This document shows, piece after piece, positions 59,147 to 64,000 of a stretch of 64,000 bases of DNA; position 1 is the stretch's first letter; each line of letters begins with the position of its first letter. The notes under the pieces were generated by a model. That model was not told the DNA's origin. It ran no database searches and worked only from the letters and a program-made list of their open reading frames with translations. Position numbers and translations under genes: made by a program. The DNA comes from Deltaproteobacteria bacterium (GTDB lineage Bacteria > Myxococcota_A > Polyangia > Polyangiales > Polyangiaceae). Location: assembly GCA_016218915.1 (NCBI GenBank), contig JACRCQ010000074.1:62001-126000 (forward strand). The letters run 5' to 3'.

Positions 59147-60718
59147 CTAGTCGTCCGGATTCGGGTTGTCGATCCCCGAATGGCGTTTGTTGTAAGGGTC
59201 GACGCGATCGAGGGTGAGCTCGATGGCGCGGGTGGCACCGGCTGGCAGATCGGTTTCGATGACGGCGCGCGAGGGCCCCTCGGAGCGCAGCTCCGGTGCC
59301 TGGGAGAGCTTCAGGATGCGTCCGCGATCCGGCTCGATCACCACGCGTCGATGGCGAGGGGACCGGCTGCGGTTGACCAGCTCGTAGCGGACCGTACACC
59401 GGTAGATCGCAGAGCCGTCTCGATCGCGCCCTGAGAACGCCTCGTTCTTGACGATGACCCGGGTGAGCTGCTCCGGGTCGGCGGCGATGGGGACGCGCCA
59501 CGGCTCGCCCGCGGGCGTGTGATCCGTGGGCTGCTCGCCGATCTGCATGAGGATGGCCTGGCTCGAGGAGGTGCTGGTGCGCACGGTGCCAGCGGGAAGC
59601 GGCACCGCAAGGCCCCCTTTGTAGCCGTGCTCGATCTCGGCTGTGAGCGTGGCGTCATAGCTGCCGGTCTGGATGCGGGTGGAGGTGCGCGCCTCGAGCT
59701 TGAGGGGCACGGAGCGTGCGAGCACGAACCGCACCTGCTTGGACGAACGGGCGGGAAGACTGGTCGGGTGATCGATCGTGTACAGATGCACCTCGCCGAG
59801 CTTCTCCTCGGTGGCGTGGGGCTGCGGCTCAGCCGGGGGCGGCGCCGACGCTGCGGCGGAGAGCAGATGGACCTGACCTGGGAACGTCGGAGTGACCGAG
59901 TGGATCTCGCCGGCTGCGAGCTGGAGCTTGGCGTTGTCGAACGCGACATCACCCTGGTTGACGACGGTGACCCATCCTTCGATGTCAGCGGTGGAAGCAG
60001 CGCGATCGAGCACGACCACGTAATCGGCCTGCCAGTCGAAGCGTCCGGCGCGATAGGTGAGCCGAAGCAGCGCGTCTGAAGCCTCGTACGAGCCGACGTT
60101 CCACGAAAGCGTTGGCTTCTCGACGAGATCCGGGGGCACAGCGGCGAACGAGACGCGCGCGTGCGAAGGCAGGGCAAGGATCTCACCTGCGTCGGTGCGG
60201 ATCATGCCAGGGGAACGTCCTGAGACGATCGTTCCGGTCAGCGTCTGCTCGTGGCCGCTTCTGCCGCCTGCCCACCACGTTGCGGAGACGCGCTGACCTT
60301 CGGACTTCTCCAGGAGCCGCGCAGGACCGAGCTGATCGTAGAGATATCGCTGCTCGTAGAGCTCGCCTGCGAGCTGCGGCTTGGCGTCCGACGTAAAGGA
60401 CACCAGCTCGAACCGCGTGGTCTCCGGAACGATGGTGCTGCCGACGTCGAGTGCGCGCAGGCTGAAGCGGCCGGCAGGAATGCGCACCGCGCGCTCTTCC
60501 CGGATGAACGCGTAGCCGTCGCCGCCCGCCCCTCGCGAGCCGGAGTAGATGGTCAAGGCGAGTGCACGGCGCGCAGAGGCAGGCACGATGACCGGTGGAG
60601 CGGCCACGTTGGGCACGACCCGAGGGCGGGCGCGGTGGTGGCAGCTGGCAATGACGACGAATGTCGCCAGAGCGCAAAGCGCTACGCCGGATGCTCGAAG
60701 GGCAGCGATGGGTCTCAT
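59147..60718 (-). CDS. DUF4139-family lipoprotein, copy 1 of 4
   Basis: A 523-aa protein that starts the operon. Its signal peptide ends in IASC (Cys about residue 26), so it is a probable lipoprotein and would be membrane-attached, unlike the others. Core motifs are QADYVVVLD, VPLPAGTVRTSTSS and HTPAGEPWRV. An HHRAR basic stretch and Pro-rich linker follow the lipid anchor. It is divergent from the ComF-family gene over a 101-bp gap. Function unknown. Confidence 0.85.
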   Translation of the reverse strand: MRPIAALRASGVALCALATFVVIASCHHRARPRVVPNVAAPPVIVPASARRALALTIYSGSRGAGGDGYAFIREERAVRIPAGRFSLRALDVGSTIVPETTRFELVSFTSDAKPQLAGELYEQRYLYDQLGPARLLEKSEGQRVSATWWAGGRSGHEQTLTGTIVSGRSPGMIRTDAGEILALPSHARVSFAAVPPDLVEKPTLSWNVGSYEASDALLRLTYRAGRFDWQADYVVVLDRAASTADIEGWVTVVNQGDVAFDNAKLQLAAGEIHSVTPTFPGQVHLLSAAASAPPPAEPQPHATEEKLGEVHLYTIDHPTSLPARSSKQVRFVLARSVPLKLEARTSTRIQTGSYDATLTAEIEHGYKGGLAVPLPAGTVRTSTSSSQAILMQIGEQPTDHTPAGEPWRVPIAADPEQLTRVIVKNEAFSGRDRDGSAIYRCTVRYELVNRSRSPRHRRVVIEPDRGRILKLSQAPELRSEGPSRAVIETDLPAGATRAIELTLDRVDPYNKRHSGIDNPNPDD

Positions 60719-60819
60719 GAAGGAGCGGGCATTCTAGGAGCAGTTCGAGCAAACGGTCCATGGGCAAAGGGTGCTGAAGATTCCAGGCAACCGATCGCTG
60801 GGAGTGTCCGAATAGGGGA

Positions 60820-61512
60820 GTGCTGGAGGAATTCGCAGGCTGGATGGGCAGGGTGCTGGGCGACCTGGTGGCGCCGCGGCGATGTGCGGCATGTGACGAG
60901 CTGCTGGCGGGAAGGGCGCTGCTGTGCGCAACCTGCGCAACGACGGTGGAGCGGTACGAGGGTGCAGGCGAGCCGGCAGCATTCGGGCTCTACGGTGGGG
61001 CGATCGCCCAGGCGCTGCGTCGCCTCAAGTATGGCAATCGCCCTGATCTTGGGCCGATCCTGGGGATGCTGCTTCGGGATCACGTGCTTGGACGGCTGAG
61101 CGGGCCAGCGGTCGAGGTGGTGGTACCGGTCCCGGTGCCGAAGGGACGGCTGGTGGAGCGTGGATACAACCAGGCGTCGCTGCTGGCGGCGCCCCTGGTC
61201 GGACCGCTTGGAGCGCGTTTTGCACCGCTGGCGCTGTGGCGGGCAGAGGGCGTGAAGCAAGCTGCGCTTGGACGAGACGAGCGGATGGTGAATCTACGAG
61301 GAGCGTTGAAGGTGCGGCGTCCGCTCGAGGTGCAGCAGCGGCACGTGTTGCTGGTCGACGATGTGAGCACGACCGGGGCGACGATCGAGGCATGCACGAG
61401 CGTGCTGATCGGCGCGGGTGCGAGGTCAGTGCGCGCGATCGTGGTGGCGCGAACGGAAAGCGGGCCTCGTGATGCTGCGGAGATCGGATGTGGTAGGATG
61501 GACGGCACATGA
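60820..61512 (+). CDS. ComF-family phosphoribosyltransferase
   Basis: A 230-aa protein with an N-terminal zinc ribbon (CAACDELL... CATC) and a phosphoribosyltransferase core: RLKYGNRPDL, VVPVPVPKGRLVERGYNQ and the PRPP loop VLLVDDVSTTGAT. The family includes ComF (GntX), linked to DNA uptake, and other PRTases; the ligand is not settled. GTG start is given, with GGAG 15 bases upstream; ATG 60844 is a possible alternative. Its stop overlaps the next ATG (ATGA), indicating coupling. Confidence 0.9.
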   Translation: MLEEFAGWMGRVLGDLVAPRRCAACDELLAGRALLCATCATTVERYEGAGEPAAFGLYGGAIAQALRRLKYGNRPDLGPILGMLLRDHVLGRLSGPAVEVVVPVPVPKGRLVERGYNQASLLAAPLVGPLGARFAPLALWRAEGVKQAALGRDERMVNLRGALKVRRPLEVQQRHVLLVDDVSTTGATIEACTSVLIGAGARSVRAIVVARTESGPRDAAEIGCGRMDGT

Positions 61513-61889
61513 GCCACCCGAATGATCCCGGCCGCAAGCGCAGGGAGAGCCTGCCGACGCCGTTCCTATCGCGGGATGACGCTTTGCTCATGGTGGCTCC
61601 ATCGCAAGCGGTTCGCGTCGCGTGCGTTGGCGTGTCGATGCAGATGGGGTTGCGTCCGATCGCAGCCACGATCGAAACGATGTTCCAGGTGGCCGCTGCG
61701 GCTCGACCGTTGGCGATCGTGGTGGAGTTCGATCCTGACCTGGACCACGCGAGGCTGACGGACCTGGCGGTGAGCGTGGGGGCGCAGGTGGTGCACGTTC
61801 GGCTGGTGGACACGAGCGAAGCGCTGATCGAGCGGATCCAGGTTGCAGTCGTTGCAGCCCGCGCGCTGCGTGCGCGCGAGGAGCCATAG
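61509..61889 (+). CDS. Small protein coupled to the ComF-family gene
   Basis: A 126-aa protein with predicted alternating beta strands and helices (AVRVACVG; LAIVVEFDPDLDHARL; GAQVVHVRLVD), a Rossmann-like or receiver-like fold without recognised catalytic residues. The 4-bp overlap (ATGA) with the ComF-family stop implies coupled translation. Not assigned to a family. Confidence 0.6.
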   Translation: MSHPNDPGRKRRESLPTPFLSRDDALLMVAPSQAVRVACVGVSMQMGLRPIAATIETMFQVAAAARPLAIVVEFDPDLDHARLTDLAVSVGAQVVHVRLVDTSEALIERIQVAVVAARALRAREEP

Positions 61890-61995
61890 CAGCGGCGAGG
61901 GGATCATTCGGGCAGGGGGCTGATTCGGGCACGGGTGCTGGGAAGCTGCACGAGATGCGTGACCTGAACGCCTCGATTGCGTACCATCCGCGGCC

Positions 61996-63588
61996 ATGCA
62001 TTCATCAAGTCGCACCGCCTTGCGAGCCGCGTTGGCGGGTCTCGCGCTGACTGCTGCGTGCTTCGCGCGAACGGCACAGGCTGCTGACGAAGACACGTCG
62101 AAGCCGGCACCCGCTCCGGCGCCACCGGCCGAGGGAACGGCGCCTGCGGAGCCACCGGCGGCAGCCACGCCCACGCCAGCGCCTGCGAAGCCCGCGACGC
62201 CCACAGCGGCTGCGGCGGCGGCCCCACCGAAGGAGGAGCCGAAGGAAGCGGCGCCCAAGAGCAATGCACCTCCGGGCGAAGAGGCGGAGGGGTTCCACTT
62301 CGGCTCCTACGGCAGGGTGCGTGCAGCGACGGACATGCGAGGCGGAGGGCCGCAGTACGCCAACATCGTTGCGCACGGAAGCCGTCTGGACTCCGAGCCC
62401 TACGCGGAATTGGAGCTGCGCAATACGCAGTATCCCGAAAAGGGAATGCGTCTGCGCGTGATCAGCACGCTGGCATTCGCGGGCGACCCGTTCCACTACA
62501 CAGGCAAGTTCGAGACCAAGCTTGCGATCCGGAACCTGTTCGTGGACGTGCGCGGCATCGGCCTTCCTGGGCTGACGCTGTGGGCGGGCAGCAGGATGTA
62601 CCGTGGGGACGACATCTACCTGCTGGACTTCTGGCCGCTGGACAACTTGAACACGGTGGGCGGGGGAGCGATCCTCGACGCGACGAAGTCCACGCGTGTC
62701 CAGATCCACGTGGGCACCAACCGCCTGATCGACGGCAGCTTCCAGTATCAGGAGCGTCAGCTTCCCTCCCCCACCGGGGTAGGCTCGGTGTCGGCGCAGA
62801 CCCTCAATCGCCCGCGCACGATCGTATCCGGGAAGATCACGCAGTTCTTCCCGGACAACCAGGCGCGGCAGGGGTTCAAGGTATCGCTCCACGCAGAAGG
62901 GCACCTGCTGCCGTCCGGGGTTCTGGAGTCATCGACCACGACGGTGCGGTCGCCGACGTACCTTCCTGCGGACAACGGGTTCGTGATCGGGGCGCAGGCG
63001 ACACCGTACGGGTTCGGGGATCGCGACGGGTTTGCTCACCTGTTCGTGCGCTATGCGCGCGGCATCGCAGCGTACGGAGACCTATCGACGCCGTTCGGGC
63101 TCAACGGAGAGCGTCGGGCCAGCGGAGCGAGCGAGTTCCTGGTGGCTGCGGCGAGCAACTTCCAGGTGGATCGTTTCGCCGTGCTGACCGGTGCCTACCT
63201 GCGTCGGTTCAACGACGCCTCCTCGGCGGTGTATTCGGTCAACAAGTTCTGGGAGGGAATCCTGTCGGTTCGTCCCTATGTGTACACGAGCGAGCACACC
63301 GGCATCGCGGTCGAAGGCAGCTACCAGTACCGCAACGCGAACGTGCTGGACAACTGGGGCAAGCACCGCGTGCCGCAGGTGGCACGCTTCTCGCTACTGC
63401 CGTTCGTGACGCCCTGGGGATGGGGGACGTTCCGGCGCCCAATCCTGTTTGCGCTGTACACCGCGACAGCGCGCAACGAATCGGCAAGGCTGATGTACCC
63501 GACCGACGACCCGCGTTCCACCAGGAGCGTGGAGCACTACGTGGGAATCGGCGCCGAATGGTGGTTCAACTCCAGCTCGTACCCGTGA
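61996..63588 (+). CDS. LamB-like maltoporin
   Basis: A 530-aa outer-membrane porin: signal peptide (cleavage near AQA-AD), an Ala/Pro/Lys/Glu-rich linker (about 30-95) that could reach through peptidoglycan, then an 18-strand-type barrel. GFHFGSYGRV, SEPYAELEL, WAGSRMYRGDDIYLLDFWPLDN and the ending VEHYVGIGAEWWF match LamB, which passes maltodextrins. The long low-complexity N-terminus is not part of E. coli LamB. The next gene is an alpha-amylase. Confidence 0.87.
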   Translation: MHSSSRTALRAALAGLALTAACFARTAQAADEDTSKPAPAPAPPAEGTAPAEPPAAATPTPAPAKPATPTAAAAAAPPKEEPKEAAPKSNAPPGEEAEGFHFGSYGRVRAATDMRGGGPQYANIVAHGSRLDSEPYAELELRNTQYPEKGMRLRVISTLAFAGDPFHYTGKFETKLAIRNLFVDVRGIGLPGLTLWAGSRMYRGDDIYLLDFWPLDNLNTVGGGAILDATKSTRVQIHVGTNRLIDGSFQYQERQLPSPTGVGSVSAQTLNRPRTIVSGKITQFFPDNQARQGFKVSLHAEGHLLPSGVLESSTTTVRSPTYLPADNGFVIGAQATPYGFGDRDGFAHLFVRYARGIAAYGDLSTPFGLNGERRASGASEFLVAAASNFQVDRFAVLTGAYLRRFNDASSAVYSVNKFWEGILSVRPYVYTSEHTGIAVEGSYQYRNANVLDNWGKHRVPQVARFSLLPFVTPWGWGTFRRPILFALYTATARNESARLMYPTDDPRSTRSVEHYVGIGAEWWFNSSSYP

Positions 63589-63595
63589 GCCCCTG

Positions 63596-64000
63596 ATGCG
63601 CGTGATCATCTACGAGCTGCCCGTGCGCCTGTTCACCAACGCCAATCCGAGGCGGGTGGCGCGGGGCACGCTCGCGCAGAATGGAGCGGGGCGGTTCAAC
63701 GAGATCAACGACGCAGCCTTGGAATCAATCCGAGGACTGGGGGTCACGCACATCTGGCTGGTAGGCGTGCTGCGCCAGGCGACGCTCACGTCCCATCCCG
63801 GGCTTCCCGCGGATCCTGCCGACGTGGTCAAGGGCATAGCAGGGAGCTGGTTCGCGATTCGGGACTACTACGATGTCTGCCCCGACTACGCGGAAAGCGT
63901 GCCGGCCCGGATGCAGGAGTTCGAGGCGCTGGTGCAGCGAATCCACGCGCACGGCATGAAGGTGCTGATCGATCTGGTGCCGAACCACGTCGCGCGGGGC
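63596..64000 (+). CDS. Alpha-amylase family glycoside hydrolase, N-terminal part (cut by window)
   Basis: The frame starts with ATG at 63596 and is open to the window end (135 codons). Residues VTHIWLVGVLRQ and GMKVLIDLVPNHVARG are the second strand and the first conserved region (DLVPNHV) of GH13 TIM barrels, and the IRDYYDV stretch fits GH13. It probably hydrolyses or rearranges alpha-glucans taken up through the adjacent LamB-like porin. No signal peptide is visible, so it may act in the cytoplasm. The C-terminal part is outside the window. Confidence 0.88.
   Translation, partial: MRVIIYELPVRLFTNANPRRVARGTLAQNGAGRFNEINDAALESIRGLGVTHIWLVGVLRQATLTSHPGLPADPADVVKGIAGSWFAIRDYYDVCPDYAESVPARMQEFEALVQRIHAHGMKVLIDLVPNHVARG

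Overview
The window comes from a GC-rich chromosome, most likely a myxobacterium of the Polyangia type (Myxococcota, formerly Deltaproteobacteria). Support comes from Ser/Thr kinases with C-terminal membrane anchors, many secreted Cys-rich lipoproteins with Gly/Ala/Ser linkers, PEGA/TPR proteins, a MYXO-CTERM-like tail, and frequent GTG/TTG starts. No phage, IS element, CRISPR array, rRNA or convincing tRNA was seen. Assignments rest on reading motifs; no database search was run.

Layout. 1-3.1 kb: the end of a TSUP permease, an orphan membrane protein with an HExxH motif, and a MYXO-CTERM-like surface protein. 3.1-3.8 kb: a non-coding 126-bp triple repeat. 3.8-7.8 kb (minus): a 67-aa protein, biotinyl carrier, acyl-CoA carboxyltransferase and a TldD-family protease. 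8.1-10 kb: two orphan genes and an OmpA-like lipoprotein. 10.2-16.2 kb: alaS, a GDT1-family half-protein, tpx, an AmgK-like kinase and a Sua5/YciO protein. 16.3-22.4 kb: an envelope block with an RseP-type protease, an LpxC-like deacetylase, a phosphoesterase lipoprotein, predicted outer-membrane proteins and a Ser/Thr kinase. 22.5-28.6 kb: Cys-rich lipoproteins around a radical SAM/SPASM protein that runs on into a lipoprotein-like half. 28.6-36.3 kb: pgeF, a second kinase, PBP1A, an HpnR-like B12 radical SAM protein and a REC-HK-REC hybrid kinase.

36.4-44.6 kb is a respiratory complex I block, nuoI-J-K-L-M-N, without nuoA-H. NuoL carries a His/Asp/Lys-rich insert plus a small beta domain, and NuoM has a signal peptide and an extra N-terminal beta domain. 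44.7-51.9 kb holds an H1-like-tailed protein, an acetyl-CoA hydrolase/CoA-transferase family enzyme, YqgE, an M15-like peptidase, a protein with 21 cysteines, dtd and a second OmpA-like lipoprotein.

52.0-53.7 kb (minus) is the best candidate for an undescribed system. A Tat-type lipoprotein precursor with four Tyr-Gly-Gly units in a Pro/Gly-rich tail lies 14 bp upstream of a radical SAM/SPASM maturase, which suggests a ribosomally made, modified and exported surface peptide. 53.9-60.7 kb holds a GAAG-linker lipoprotein and four tandem DUF4139 paralogues. The window closes with a ComF-family protein, a LamB-like maltoporin and the start of an alpha-amylase, a likely maltodextrin-use locus.
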